This document shows, one piece after another, positions 1-10,870 of a stretch of DNA of 64,000 nucleotides (the stretch's first letter is position 1; every line of letters starts with the position of its first letter). The position numbers and the translations under genes are program-made. The notes beneath the pieces are model-generated. The model was not told the DNA's origin. It saw nothing but the letters and a program-made list of their open reading frames with translations, and did not search any database. This stretch comes from Euglena gracilis. Its lineage: Eukaryota > Euglenida > Euglenophyceae > Euglenales. The stretch is from assembly GCA_039621445.1 (NCBI GenBank), contig CP154954.1, positions 12,332,716-12,396,715 of the forward strand, written 5' to 3'.

Positions 1-4
1 GACG

Positions 5-1462
5 GTGGGGTACATACCGGGTAAAGAAAACACAATTGCCGACATTTTGAGTCGGTGGGCTTACCCGGCCTCACAAGCATTAAGGGACGTAAGCAAACAC
101 GGTTCAGCCGAGGATAAGGAAGAAATGGAGGAACTCATAAGAGAGGAAAGGGAAGACGAAAGAAATTGTTTGTGGATTGGAGTGAAAAATCAGCCCAACA
201 ACCGTAACACGTGGATTAGAGGGGTGATAACCCGTAGCGGGAAATTGGTGGAACCAAAAGATTCCATGGATAGCATGCAAGAGAGGGGAACCGAGAGTGT
301 AGTAAATCCGGGAGGCATAGACACCACCGTTGACACACACTCACAAGGGCCCAGGTCAAAGGGGAAAAAGGACAAAAAGTTGAGAGTCACTTTTTGGGAT
401 GGAGTGGACCCCGCGGGTAATTTGGTGACCGACCCAAAACTTTCATCCAATGAGTTACCGAGGGGGGGAACATGCACGGGAGAAGGTGAGGCCACACCAA
501 CTCCAAGTGTAACCCCCAAGGGAACAAATTCGGTTTGGGAGCAAGATTGGGTGGTTGCATACACTTTGTGTCCCACGTGGAAAAAGATTTGGCAAGCAAC
601 ACAAGAAAATGGTGAGTGGCCTAAGGGGGTGAAAGTCCACAAAAACCAAATGTTTCGAGAGGAGAAGTTGTGCATTCCACTAAGTTTTCAAGAAATGATC
701 ATCCTTGAAAACCACAAATTTCTTGGACACGTTGGTCCGGAAAAGGTGTGGAGGCACGTCAATTTGAGGTATGCATGGGCTGATGAAAAGAAGGCGAAAT
801 TTTTCACCGACAGTTGTAGCAAAAATTGCACAACATGTCAAGCGAGCTCGAGGGGGGAGACATTGAAAGGACCCATTGACTCAACACCCATACCACCCGC
901 ACCCATGGTAAGTGTGGCTATTGATCTTTTCAAAATGCCGAAGGTGTTGTACGAGGGGGGGGAGTACAACACAATGGCTGTTTGCGTGGACCGACATTCC
1001 GGTTGGATTGTAGCCATACCATGTTTTGATAAAGGATTAACGGGTGCAAAATTGGCCAAGGAAATGCTTAAAGCCCAATGGAAACCCTTTGGAGTCCCGT
1101 CAATAATTTCAAGTGACCAAGGGAGCCATTTTGTCAACACATGGTGGCAAACCATGTGTTCGCTCATGGGAATTCGGCAAGCATTTTCCCAAGCTTACCA
1201 CCACCAAGCAAATGGGAGGGTGGAGAGAGCCGGACAACAAATAATGGAAATCCTCCGAAAGTTGTTTGTGGAGGAAAAAATGAATTGGGTGGAAGCACTT
1301 CCCCAAGTTTTGGATCGCATTCATGACACAAAGGGGGAGAGTGGTTTTAGTCCTTATGAGATTTTATTCGGAAGGGATAGACCCATTGGGGGGATACCCA
1401 TTGGGGGGATACCCTATGAACCATCAAAGGAGTGTGTAGACACTCAAAGTTTCGCCGAATAA
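5..1462 (+). pseudogene. Ty3/gypsy pol: RNase H end plus integrase core
   Basis: The frame is open through the left edge. Residues 1-25 carry the RNase H end motif (PGKENTIADILSRW). Residues ~235-285 hold the integrase zinc finger: HKFLGH, then CSKNCTTC as the cysteine pair. The catalytic core follows at ~300-430, with the three acidic residues in AIDLF, SSDQGSHF and GRVERAGQ (D, D, E). The catalytic residues are intact. A 15-bp unit is duplicated in tandem near 1381-1411 (PIGGI twice) and the frame is lost just after it. The linker between RNase H and the zinc finger (~residues 40-220) is polar and unrecognised. Confidence 0.8.
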
Positions 1463-2009
1463 GGGAGGTGGATGAGAAAGTTGCTAAGGTTCTCAACCAC
1501 GCACATTGGGTTCAAGCGAGTTGGAGGAGGGAGTTGGTACCCTTAAAATTGGGAACCCAAGTGTGGTATAGGAGACCCGAAGGATCCGGAGAAAAATTGG
1601 ATTCCAGATGGATTGGACCTGGGATTATTAAAGCCCGGGAGGGGGAGAGGAGTTACATTGTTGAAATTAAACCCGGGATGGAAATGAAGGTTCATCGTAG
1701 TTTCCTGAAGGAATACAAAGAGCCTGAAGTTTTTGGTGAGGGGGTGTCTTTGTTCTTTTTCAAGAGGACCGAAAAAGAAGAGGAAGCAATGCCTGATGAG
1801 TGGGAGGTGGAGAAAATTCTGAACCACCGAAAGAAGGGGGGAACCAGGGAATTCCTCACGAAATGGGTTGGTTACAACGAGGGGGAGGAACCTGGGAGCC
1901 GGTGGGGAATTTCATACACCGATTTAGTGAGGAGTTGGTGAGGTATTGCACGAAGAAAAACCCAGGGGTCGATCTGATGTCCGAATTGAAAAAATCTTTG
2001 AAACCCTAG
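1432..2009 (+). pseudogene. Ty3/gypsy integrase C-terminus and chromodomain, frameshifted
   Basis: This continues the integrase in a second frame: the GPY/F-like region (WIGPGIIKAREGE) and a basic linker, then a chromodomain starting DEWEVEKILNHRKKGG and FLTKWVGYNEGEE. The expected WEP box (TWEPVGNF) appears only in the next frame, from about 1890, and continues to a stop near 2009. One more single-base shift therefore lies at a G-rich stretch around 1885-1893. Indels in G runs could be real decay or sequencing error, because homopolymers are everywhere in this window. Confidence 0.7.
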
Positions 2010-4170
2010 TGAGCCGAAAGTTGAAGGCTCGGTCCATTTTGCTTTTTTTTTTGATCGGGGAGCCCAAATGTTTGAGGCTCTTGTTTTGAGTTGGGCCAAG
2101 TGCTGTTTCGGCGAGTTGTTTGTGTGCTTGTGCATTGCTTATGTGCATCATACCTTTTGTTTTTGACTCCACAATTCTCATATGTTTTGATTTTTCAAGC
2201 ATGTGATGAATTTGATTTCTCTCTCTCTCTCTCTCCTTCACTCTCCATGCATATTTTGTGTTTGCTCTTCTCTTTCGCTTTGCTCTCACAGGTTTTGAGG
2301 ACTTGGAGGCTCCAAGCACACCCAAGGGAGCCCCAAGGGAAAAGTGCGAGCGCACCACCGCAGGAAGGAGGCGAGCACCCTACGCAAGCAAGGAGACGAG
2401 ACAAGGAGACGAGACGAGGAGACGAGACGAGGGGCTGAGACGAGGAGATGAAGCCTTTTTACCCAACCAACCGAATACACCACCACCCAACTTGTCCATA
2501 GCCCAGCCCCGTTGGGGCTTTCCTCTTTATAGACGGCCCCAACACCCGCTACCCGAACCCCGAACCCCACTGCCTATATTCCTCACCCCAACCTGACCTC
2601 ACCTTCCCATACCGTGAATGGAAAGGGGGACCGAAGGATTTGGATTTTTTTTACCAAGGTTGAGCCATAGCCCCTGTGTAGGAGAGCGGCCCAAAATGTA
2701 TGGAGTTTTGATGATTTATTTGGATTCCGAGTCATTGGTGAATGTTGCAAGGGGGAAGAAGCCTCACCTTCTCCGTGGATGCGGGGGGGGGGGGCTGAAT
2801 TTCTCCGATTTTTGGGTGAGCTCCCTCCAAACGTGTTTCGGTCGAGGGGGGGGGGCGCCCATTACCATGCCCGTGTCCAAAGGATTGTGTGATGGAGACC
2901 GCCTGACTTTTCGGTTGATGTATGATACACCATGCGACGACCCTGTGAATGGTTATTTTTTAAGTGAATTTCACCGGATTTCATTCATGGAGGGTTGGTT
3001 GCATTTCGGATGTCCACCAAGATTGTGTAGTGCAAGAGAACGTCCAATCCAAGAATTCGAGTTTTTTGGTGAGCCATGAGAAAGTAAGTCACAAGCACCG
3101 GGGGGGGGGGGCTGTCCGAACTCTCCCCAAGCGGTCAAGCCGAATTGTTGGGGGGGGGGCACCAAATTTTCCCTCCAAGAATTTCCCTCCGGGGTGCAAA
3201 AAGTCAGAACTCTCCCCACGATTTTTTTGATCGGGGGGGGGGGGGCTAGCCCAGTTTTCATTTATATTTTGAATGACATTCACGGAGTTCATGGCAATTT
3301 TTCTCTTCGCGTTTTTATGCCCCCAACCTGTGGGGGGGGGGACGCTTGGAATTTTTAAGGGGATGTTTTCACATTTTTTTTGAAGCCGCTAAGTGGTGCC
3401 GTGTGCCTTGTTTTTGTGGCAAGGTAACACTAAGCGAGGGGCATAGGCGTTTCATCATTCTCTTTCTCAAGACATTGGTGAAGGATTCTCATTTGCATTT
3501 CATTCTGATTTTCATGTTTCTATTTCATTTTTTTTATTTTCTATAGGGGAGTTGTCGGGGGGGTGCTCCTTTTTTAAAACAGAAGCTTTTGAAAACAATT
3601 TTTCTTCCGCCCACCATTTCTCAGCCTTGGGTTCTCATTGTGATTTTGTGGGTTTCTTTGTTGCATTGACCTCTTGTCATTCATTGTCATTTTGAGGTCA
3701 AGTTCAAAGGTCCCACCTTTCTCCATCTGGCAGGGCGGTCTTTTGCTTTTTCATTCATTTCAAAAAACCAAACACCACATTCTCAATTTTGTGTCGGAAC
3801 AAGAGAAGAAGCCTCAATCATTGAAAGGAGAGAATTTCAGTTGGACATTTTCATTCACGGATTTTGATTTTGACCAAGTCACGAAAAACACCACCCTTAC
3901 CCCCTCTGGTCGGGGGGCTACCATGGGGATCAGGGGAAACGGGGGGTGGCCACGAAAAACAGCCCTACGCACGGAAAAACCATGGCCTGAGCAGGAAGGC
4001 AGGGGGGTGGGTGACGGGCAGGAATCAGCCGGCCAGGGGGCTGGGGTTTTCGGTCCGACACCCGCAGGGGGGGCGCCCGGGGTAAACAGTTATTGTGCGC
4101 GCACTTGCGCACCGTGGTTAAAATAAATACGCTATCTGAAACAGAACCCTGCCTCCTCCTCGCCGAGCAG
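2010..4170. other. non-coding stretch with G tracts, (TC)n and GAGACGA repeats
   Basis: No supported gene. It contains a short (CT)n run at ~2217-2236, a purine-rich tandem of GAGACGA-type units at 2393-2450, and repeated runs of 8-11 G between 2780 and 3360. The 2020-2600 part may include LTR or 3' untranslated sequence of the upstream Ty3 element, but no second copy is present to prove it. From ~4090 the sequence becomes intronic DNA of the next gene, starting with a TGCGCGCACTTGCGCA dyad at ~4096-4112. Confidence 0.4.
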
Positions 4171-5784
4171 GTCAAGCGCCTGGCCGGCGTCGTGCCGGTC
4201 GTCATCTACGGCGCTGCCGGGGCGGTGGCCGCGGTGGAGACGGCGGTGCGGCTGCTGGCGCCGGGGCGGGAGACGGCCATGGTGGACGTCTGGCTGCGGC
4301 AGGGGGGCCAGGGGGTGGCCCGCAAGTTTGAGAAGAGGGCCCTCGTGGTCGTGTTCGGCCCCGGCGACGTGGAGCGGGGCAAGGTACGCACCCTGGATGT
4401 CCCAGTGTGCAGATTGGCATGATATGCTTTACATATTGGGTGCCGGAAGGTCACCAGTGCCAAGCCGCCTGCTTTTAATGAAGTGTTCCCGAAGGTGCGC
4501 AGTGTGGGACTTGGAGTATTCCAGCTTTCTATGTCGGGGGCTGTACTGCCTATCTAGTAGGTTGTGGTGGCTGAAGGTGGAGGGTGGGTGCGTGGCGGAT
4601 GGAGGCGGGCCAACGCCAGGTGCGGGGCTGCACTGCACCAGCGACTTGGAGTGGCTGTGGCGGCCCGAGAGGTGGTGCGGCCTGGACGGCACAGCCCCCC
4701 CGAGGTGCTGGTGGTGGCGGAGGACTCCGCCAGCAGCCTGGAGGACATCGCCCAGACCATGGGCAACACGGTGACGCTGCCCCGGCCCGTCACCTCCGCC
4801 ATGCTGCCGCTGCTGTTGGCCGCCCTGGAAGGGGGGGACCCCCTGTGGGTCCCCCTGGAGAACGCCGCCCTCCAGGACAAGCTCCGCCTGGCCGCTGAGG
4901 AGACAGCTCGGAGGGCGAAGGAGTCCGAGGAGCGGTGCCGCCAGACCAAGGAGCAGCCCCAGAAGGAGGGGGGTGACAACAAGAAGAAGCGGCGGAAGAA
5001 GGAGCCTGAGAAGAAGCCCAGCAGGCCCCCGCCCCCCAAGGCCCGACGGGAGAAGGCCGAGGCAGTGGACAGCCCGGAGGAGGGCAGTGACGTGGAGATG
5101 ACCGCCCCCGGCCGGGAGACCCCGGAGCTGACCCCGCCCGCCAGCCAGCCTGAGGAGGCCAGCCCCGCCATCGTGCCGCCGCCGGTGGCCCAGCCCAGCC
5201 GGCACCCGGAGGCGGAGGAGAGCAGCAGCAGCGACACCTCCAACACCTCCTCGCCGATCGCCAGCGAAGCTCCCGCAGTCCCAGCAGGGGAGGGAGAAGA
5301 GGAAGAGGAGGAGGACACCATCGAGGAGATCACCCCTGGGTTCAGGAAGCCAGAGCCCCAGAAGGGTAAAGAGAGGAAGGGGGAGGAGAAGAAGGTGGAG
5401 GAGAAGAAGGGGGAGGGGAAGGGGAAGGGCAAGGGCAAAGGCAAGGAGGACACCCGGTGGAAGCAAGCGGGGCTGATCCGTCCACCCGGACCGGGGGAGG
5501 CCCTCAAGGGCCCCAAGTCCTACCACCTCCTCGACCCCAAGAAGTACCCGGCGATGAAGCACATCATCGACGCGGCCAAGGCCAAGGTGGCGGCGGAGGC
5601 AACGTCGTCGCAGGCAGCGGCGGCCGCAGCGCCAGCGCCAGAGGAGGCGGAGTCCGAAGAGGAGGAGTCCGAGGAGGAGGAGGCCCCGGCAGGCCCCGTC
5701 CGCCGCGGGCTGCCGAAGCCCGGTGGCAAACCGGCAGCCGCCTCGGAGAGCCTCGCCAAGCGGCTCTCCAAGCACAAGAAGTGA
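4171..5784 (+). CDS. GC-rich host gene, two 3' exons, function unknown
   Basis: The two exons I infer are 4171-4383 (71 codons; CAG before, GTACGC after, phase 0) and 4642-5784 (380 codons plus TGA; CACCAG before it, phase 0). Exon 1 is alternating hydrophobic, as in a Rossmann-like core (VVPVVIYGAAGAVAAVETA, RALVVVFGPGD). Exon 2 starts with a similar piece (PEVLVVAEDSASSLEDIA, then TLPRPVTSAMLP), which recalls a response-regulator receiver-like fold, but no phospho-acceptor cluster is certain. About 270 residues of low-complexity K/E/P sequence follow, ending in a basic ARG/LYS tail. Upstream exons are not identified. GC content is far above the flanks. Function cannot be assigned; the receiver-like reading is only a suggestion. 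Confidence 0.6.
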
Positions 5785-5884
5785 GACTGGCTGTGGGCCT
5801 GTCTCTAAAGTTTTTTTTTTCTGTTGGTTCTCTTCCCCGCTGCATGCTATACTCATTATCTCTTTTTTTTTGTAAAACACTTTT

Positions 5885-6029
5885 GATGCGCGCATTTGCG
5901 CAAATGTTTCTGTTACAAGTGTTTCACCCTCTCAGTCCCCTCCCGGCCATGGTCTGTCCCCTCTCAGAATTTTTATTTCAAATAAAAGAATTCATCTTCA
6001 TGTTATGTTGATGCGCGCAATTGCGCAAG
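5885..6029. repeat. pair of TGCGCA dyads 3' of the GC-rich gene
   Basis: GCGCGCATTTGCGCAAAT at ~5887 and GCGCGCAATTGCGCAA at ~6011 are near-palindromes of the same design. Related motifs recur at 4096, 6496, 8527, 10904, 11358 and 11490 and appear nowhere as densely later in the window. Confidence 0.5.
5981..5986 (+). promoter_or_regulatory. possible polyadenylation hexamer AATAAA
   Basis: AATAAA lies 197 bases after the TGA of the GC-rich gene and is the first such hexamer downstream. How far euglenids depend on this signal is uncertain. Confidence 0.25.
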
Positions 6030-6774
6030 TAAAACGCACACTTTGTTGTTTTGTCATTTGCCTGCCTGCTGGAGACGGTGCCCCACTGCCGTGGTGTCCG
6101 TGTACACCGCCCCCCGCTGGCCACCCACCGCCTACGTCATCCCCATGCCCTCTATCCTGCCGGGGGGTGGACTTGTGTAGTTTTTTTTGGGGGGGGGGTT
6201 GGTGTGACACCCCTCTCGTGACCTGCCTCCCCCTCTCGTGCCGTGCTGCCCCTCTCACCCGTGTCACAAATAAAAAAAATACACCTCCCCCAAGTACCAC
6301 CCCACTGACAACCAGCGCGCGTCCTGTTCAGCCAGGCGCTCGGGCGGCAAGCGTATCCCCGCCCGCCGGGGGTTTGTTTGTCTGGTTCACTTTTTTGTTT
6401 TGTGTGTGGTCCTCTCATCCGCATCTCTTTCCACCATCTGGTTCTTCCACCGGCACCCCTCTCCTACCCTGGCACGCACAACACCATACGTTTTATTTGC
6501 GCAATTGCACGCATCAACATCAAATATCTGTTTTAGTGCCTCACAAAAACACCAAGGTCAAAGTCCTGGGTTGCACGCACACAAGCCAATACATATTGTA
6601 AACCAAGCCCCCACTGACAACCCCTGCGGGCGTCTCACCCCACCGCCCTGCCCGCCGCACACCACCCCTACACACCCTCTGCACCGTCACACCTCTGCAC
6701 CCTGGACCCCTCCTCCCCCTACCCCCTGCACACCGGACCCATCAACCCGCACCCCTCCCAGAGCCCTGTCACCC
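6030..6774. other. C-rich intergenic DNA without a supported gene
   Basis: Pyrimidine-rich sequence with poly-G and poly-C runs, and a further TGCGCAATTGCACGCA dyad at ~6498-6514. The open frames here are proline- and threonine-rich artefacts of C-rich DNA. Confidence 0.4.
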
Positions 6775-7195
6775 TGTGGAGCTGGGGTCCCCACGGCCAG
6801 CCAGATACCGGCCAGACCTCCTCCTCCTCTTTTTTTCACCAGCCACCAGCCAGACCTCCTCCTCCTCTTTTCTCCCAGCCGCCAGCCACGGCTAGCCGTG
6901 GCTGGCCGCGGCTGGGGCGCCTCCTCCTTTTTTAGTGCCCACCAGAGAGTGCCAAAGTTTAAAGAAGGGCAAAGCCACAGCGGCACAACCTCGCCGGTTT
7001 TTATTACGCTCGACGGCTGTGCTCGCCAGGTTTAATCGCAACATCCATGCCGGCGGATGTGTCAACGGCGAGCAGTCGGAACCGCAACTAAAAGTAGTCT
7101 CGTCTTATTTAGTTATTCGAGCTGGGAAGCACTTCCGGTTTCATTGAACGATCAACATCCTAGCAACGGGAGCACTATATGACTCCGCCAGAAGA
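6775..7195 (+). repeat. interspersed repeat A, copy 1
   Basis: It starts at GAGCTGGGGTCCCCACGGCC and contains several GCCAGACCTCCTCCTCCTC modules. It then continues with a unique part (TTTTTATTACGCTCGACGGC, CTCGCCAGGTTTAATC, GACTCCGCCAGAAG). The same order is found at 32080-32440, followed in both places by a CAAAACTGGCCA tandem array. No coding capacity. The copies differ by many substitutions, so the family is old. Confidence 0.75.
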
Positions 7196-7327
7196 CGGAG
7201 GGGGGCAGAAAAACAACCGAGCAGCACAGAAAAGCCCCCCAACACAAATTTTGCCAAAAAAAAACGCAAAAACCCTTTTGCGCCCCCCCCTCCACGAGAA
7301 TCGCACCCAAAGAACTCCTGAGAAAAG

Positions 7328-7640
7328 GTTGTGGCCCAAAACTGGCCACAGCCTGTGGCCCAAAACTGGCCACGTCCTGTGGCCCAAAACTGGCCATCAC
7401 ATCTGACCCAAAACTGGCCAGCACACTTGGCCCAAACCTGACCATCACATCTGGCCCAAAACTGGCCAGCACATGTGGCCCAAAATTGGCCAGCACATGT
7501 GGCCCAAAACTGGCCACCACACATGGCCCAAAATTGGCCAGCACATCTGGCCCAAAACTGGCCATGACCTCTGGTCAAAACTGACGAACACATCTGGCCC
7601 AAAACTGGCCACACATCTGGCCCAAAACTGGCCATCACGT
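7328..7640 (+). repeat. tandem array of a ~24-bp CAAAACTGGCCA unit
   Basis: About 13 copies of a unit of the form CTGGCCCAAAACTGGCCANC, spaced 22-25 bp. Variation falls mainly in the four bases after GGCCA. TGGCCA is itself palindromic, so the array is rich in short dyads. A shorter array of the same unit (about four copies) is at 32818-32900, next to the second copy of repeat A. Confidence 0.85.
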
Positions 7641-7917
7641 GGATAGACAAAAACCTTCGCCTTTTTCGACACAGCAACAGGAAACAGAAAGCACACAAGA
7701 TAGGCATTCCAACACAATGGAGCAGTTTGTCCAGATTAGTCACCAACAAACTCCTTCCAATAAGTTCATTTCAACTCAAGCCACCTGTGTACAGGGTCTA
7801 AGCACCATATAATCATCTCCAAAAGCGCCTCACCCACTTCTGCACGATAGACTTCAGAGGTCTCTTGCCCGTGATCTGCAGCAGAGAAAGATGAACTTCT
7901 GACCAGGCCTGACATTT

Positions 7918-8165
7918 TGTGCAGAAAACACCCTGAATCAGGACTTGCCCGGATCGCGGGGCTTACCCTTCAGCCAATTTCTCATCGCGGCCAGCCAGAC
8001 CTCCTCCTCCTCTTTCAGTTCCTCAAAACTATATCCAGCCAGACCTCCTCCTCCTCTAAATCGCCCCAGCCAGCCGTGGCTGGCCATGGCTGGCCAGACC
8101 TCCTCCTTTTTTTTGCCAGCCAGCCAGCCGCGGCCAGCCGCGGCTAGCCAGATACCCCAGCTCCT
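7918..8165 (+). repeat. interspersed repeat B, copy 1
   Basis: The order is CACCCTGAATCAGGACTTGCCC, then GCGGCCAGCCAGACCTCC modules, then CAGCCGTGGCTGGCCATGGC, then TAGCCAGATACCCCAGCTCC. The same order recurs at 33690-33922. The modules overlap in sequence with repeat A, which suggests a shared ancestral component. Non-coding. Confidence 0.75.
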
Positions 8166-8636
8166 GTCCCCTGCTTTCCTTACCAATCAAAAATTCACAA
8201 GTGTTAAAGGTAAAAGTGGACACACACACTCCGAGGCACCGGGAGGGAACACACTGCCGGCGAGTTCACTTCCCCAAAAAAGCCTCCGCGCGCTCACAGG
8301 GGCGGGCAGGGTCCCGGTTCCCAGGTGATTTTTTCACTTTTTTTCAGTTTGGGCGGGCAGGGTCCCGGGGGTTTGGGGCCCCAAAACACCTCTAAAATTC
8401 GCATTTCAAACCAAAGTCCCGGGAGTCTCTCCGCCAAAACCAAAAAATGGCTCCACTTTTTCCCTTACTTACCGGGGTGACTCTCCACCCCCCAGACCTT
8501 CCCCGCCGGAATCAAAAAACTCGGGGATTTGCGCAAATGCGCAAATAAAAAGTTAAAAGCTTAAGTGCGAATTAGGCCGCCTAAGAACCAAGGTAATGTA
8601 ACGTTGCAATTATCAAATTACCAGATCCAAACAAAT
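8166..8636. other. intergenic DNA, no gene seen
   Basis: Unique-looking sequence with an internal repetition of 'gggcgggcagggtcccggg' at ~8300 and ~8350, and a TTTGCGCAAATGCGCAAA double dyad at ~8528-8545. No open frame with codon-like composition. Confidence 0.4.
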
Positions 8637-8669
8637 ATCATCATCATCATGATCATGATCATCATCATC

Positions 8670-8761
<92 letters not shown>

Positions 8762-8762
8762 G
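8637..8762 (+). repeat. (ATC)n microsatellite
   Basis: Roughly 40 near-perfect ATC units with a few ATGATC interruptions at the 5' end. Long apparent poly-Ile or poly-Met frames on either strand are artefacts of the repeat. Confidence 0.95.
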
Positions 8763-8879
8763 CTGGAATCACCATCATTGCTATTAACGTTGATGTCAGT
8801 GTTGTTGTTGTCGTCGTCCTCCTCCTCCTCCTCATTGTTGCTGCAGGGTTTACCACCGGTTCGTGCTAGGAAGCCTGAA

Positions 8880-8930
8880 ATTCGGTTCGTGATTGTTCGT
8901 GATTGTTCGTGATTGTTCGTGAGTGTTCGT
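8880..8930 (+). repeat. GATTGTTCGT decamer tandem, copy 1
   Basis: A 10-bp unit repeats about four times. The same unit forms a longer array at 10428-10515. Each array lies near a trinucleotide-rich stretch and near the words ACCGGT and TTCGTG, so both belong to one dispersed repeat. Confidence 0.8.
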
Positions 8931-9138
8931 GCTTTCAAAAAACCGCCCGGTTTTCCGTTTTTGGTGGCAAATAGGTATTTCCTCATGTACTCATTGCACT
9001 CTGTCATTTGCTTTTTGCTCCGAAAAAAAGCCTTACACTGGACAATGGAAAAAGATCCACATCGATTGATTTATGCAGCAAGAGTTGCGTCTTAAGACGC
9101 CGTTTTTTTTTTAAGAGGCGCAGGCGGGGACTCAAGAC

Positions 9139-9719
9139 CAGGGTTCGATATAAGGACAGGTGGGGGGGTGGTCCGGACCCCCCCTGCGGGCCAGGAGGGG
9201 GGGGGGGGACACCCCCCCCCCACCTAAACAGTGGCGCGGTCCGGGTGACCGATTTTTGACCCCCCAAAAAGACCAAAAGTGCCATTTTGGGCACTTTTTG
9301 GGCAAAAATTGGCCAAAAATCCACAAATTTCGGGCAAAAAATCCAAAAAAAAAGTTTCGGCGCCAAAAAGCGCCGGAGGAAAAACTGACCCGTTTGGGGG
9401 GGGGAAAAAAAAGCTCCGGAGTAAACAAATGACACCGTTTTTGGGGGTCTCCCTGGTACCTTCTCCCGCCGCAGTTTCTTAAAGGTCCGACGACCCCCCA
9501 CATTTACCTGGTTTTTGTTTTTTCCCTTCCACCCCCCTAATCTGTTCCTAACGGGAACAAGTGTGACCCGTTTTGGGGGGGTCCCGGGTACCCCCCCCCC
9601 AGGGTCGGTCCAGACCCCCCTGACAGGTGGGGGGTGGTCCGGACCCCCCCTGCGGGCCAGGAGGGGGGGGGAACACCCCCCCACCTAAACCCTGTACGCC
9701 CTCCTTACATCAAACCCTG
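9139..9719. mobile_element. non-autonomous hAT-like element, family 1 copy 1
   Basis: The element starts CAGGGTTCGATATAAGGA and ends with the inverted counterpart (ATCAAACCCTG). It is flanked by a perfect 8-bp direct repeat, CTCAAGAC, at 9131-9138 and 9720-9727. CAG-type termini with an 8-bp target duplication are characteristic of hAT transposons. Inside, each end carries a second palindromic module (TGGTCCGGACCCCCC, CTGCGGGCCAGGAGG). There is no transposase frame, so the copy would need enzyme from elsewhere. Confidence 0.8.
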
Positions 9720-10086
9720 CTCAAGACGGAGTCTGCGTCTTTTACAGCGGATGAAAAACACAAATGTTCATTGTGTTCAATCCCCATGTTGGTGAACACC
9801 CTACTTTTCCAAAGCCAACGGGAGATTTAGGCCTTGTGGCGGTCATAGTGCAAAATCTGGTCATAACCTAAAATGATATCAAAAGCCTAGCATTTTCTTA
9901 ATTTATCAAAAAATTTGAAATTAAAAAATGGTTGACAATCTGCCAAAAACTGCCCAAAATGAAGCCTGAATGTCCACGATGACCATGAATTGGCCCCAAA
10001 AATTCCAAAAATGCCCAAGGTTGTCGCAAAAAAAAATGCCCGAAATGGGAGAAAACCAGCCAAAAAAAATGGCTCAGATGGACTTA

Positions 10087-10262
10087 CCACCCCCCCTTTA
10101 TTGTCCCCCCCCCTTTATTGTCCCTGGGCCCCGGCCGACGGGGGGTTTTTTTGGCCCGGCCAATGAAATTCCTTTGGTACCCCTTTATTGTCCCCCCCCT
10201 TTATTGTCCGGTCGCGCCTCCCGGGGGCAGGTCGGTGGGACAATAAAGGGGGGGGGGTGGTA
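10087..10262. mobile_element. small foldback with CAATAAAGGGGG termini
   Basis: The left end reads CACCCCCCCTTTATTGTCC and the right end the reverse (GGGACAATAAAGGGGG). Additional internal copies occur at ~10105, 10182 and 10197. The arms are mostly C or G tracts plus TTTATTG. No target duplication could be recognised. A similar design with CTAATTG or CTATTTG words is seen at 34875-35132. Confidence 0.55.
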
Positions 10263-10427
10263 AAGGGCAAATGAGCTAAAATTTGGTTTCCCCCGTCTTT
10301 TGACGATTCTTCGCATCGACGAGACTGGCGAGGCTGAACGACATGATATTTTCTCTTTGGTTGATTGAACAACACCTTCATTCTCAGAAGCAGACATTTC
10401 TGCAAGGGTGACAAAAATCCGGTTCAT

Positions 10428-10515
10428 GATTGTTCGTGATTGTTCGTGATTGTTCGTGATTTTGCCAAAGTCTCAAGTTCGTGCTGGTTCGTGATTGTTC
10501 GTGATTGTTCGTGGC
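10428..10515 (+). repeat. GATTGTTCGT decamer tandem, copy 2
   Basis: Two blocks of GATTGTTCGT repeats separated by TTTGCCAAAGTCTCAAG and ending in CACGAACCGGTG, the complement of the ACCGGTTCGTG beside copy 1. The two loci therefore carry related sequence. Confidence 0.75.
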
Positions 10516-10545
10516 ACGAACCGGTGAAAATCCCTGGTTGCTGCT

Positions 10546-10870
10546 GCTGGTGGTGGTGGTGTATTGTATTGTAAGTTTGAAACTTTTTGGTATTCTGGGA
10601 ATCAAAATCGTCAAAATGATGTTTGGTGGGTTCAAAGAATGATGTTAGGAGGAGCCTGGGCATGGGAACCTCGGCATCGAAGGTGTCGTGGGTGGTACCC
10701 CCGGGCCCACTAAAGACCTTGGCCCAAAACGCTGTTCTTGGTCGGATACCGTGTTTGGGCGAAGATCTAAGACTTTTGCTGTCGCGAAATCAGCCCAAAC
10801 ACGGGTTCGATAAGGGTTTGGTGGGTTAGCAAAAATTCAAAAATCAGACCTTCTGCCGGACTTATGCGGC
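10546..10870 (+). repeat. dispersed repeat R, first copy
   Basis: It shares the conserved blocks CTTGGCCCAAAACGCTGTTC, ATACCGTGTTTGGGCGAAGA, CTTTTGCTGTC and CGGGTTCGATAAGGGTTTGG with 15290-15615 and 17862-18187. The latter two are identical by recent duplication; this one is diverged. GGGTTCGATAAGG resembles a pol III B box only loosely. Non-coding. Confidence 0.7.

Larger units (their letters stand above)
1..2009 (+). mobile_element. Ty3/gypsy chromovirus-type retrotransposon, 3' pol fragment
   Basis: The segment reads, in order, as the end of RNase H, a zinc-binding H2C2 module, the integrase catalytic core and a C-terminal chromodomain. That order is diagnostic of Ty3/gypsy elements of the chromovirus branch. 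The 5' part (gag, protease, reverse transcriptase) lies outside the window. Two frame changes, near 1411-1440 and near 1885-1893, break the coding frame, so the copy is probably dead. No long terminal repeat could be delimited downstream because only one side is visible. In the family, integrase inserts the cDNA and the chromodomain directs it to modified histones. Confidence 0.85.

Noticed and set aside
5457-6011. Alternative long frames over the K/E-rich exon (both strands)
   Set aside because: They are shadows of GC-rich, third-position-biased coding DNA. The chosen frame ends in a normal stop and shows protein-like composition at its start.
7141-7749. Minus-strand repeat protein (GQFWATCAGQFWA type)
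   Set aside because: Translation of the 24-bp CAAAACTGGCCA tandem; unit length divisible by three explains the open frame.
8618-9007. Poly-Met or poly-Ile protein around 8.6-8.8 kb
   Set aside because: Pure translation of the (ATC)n repeat with no codon-like flanks.
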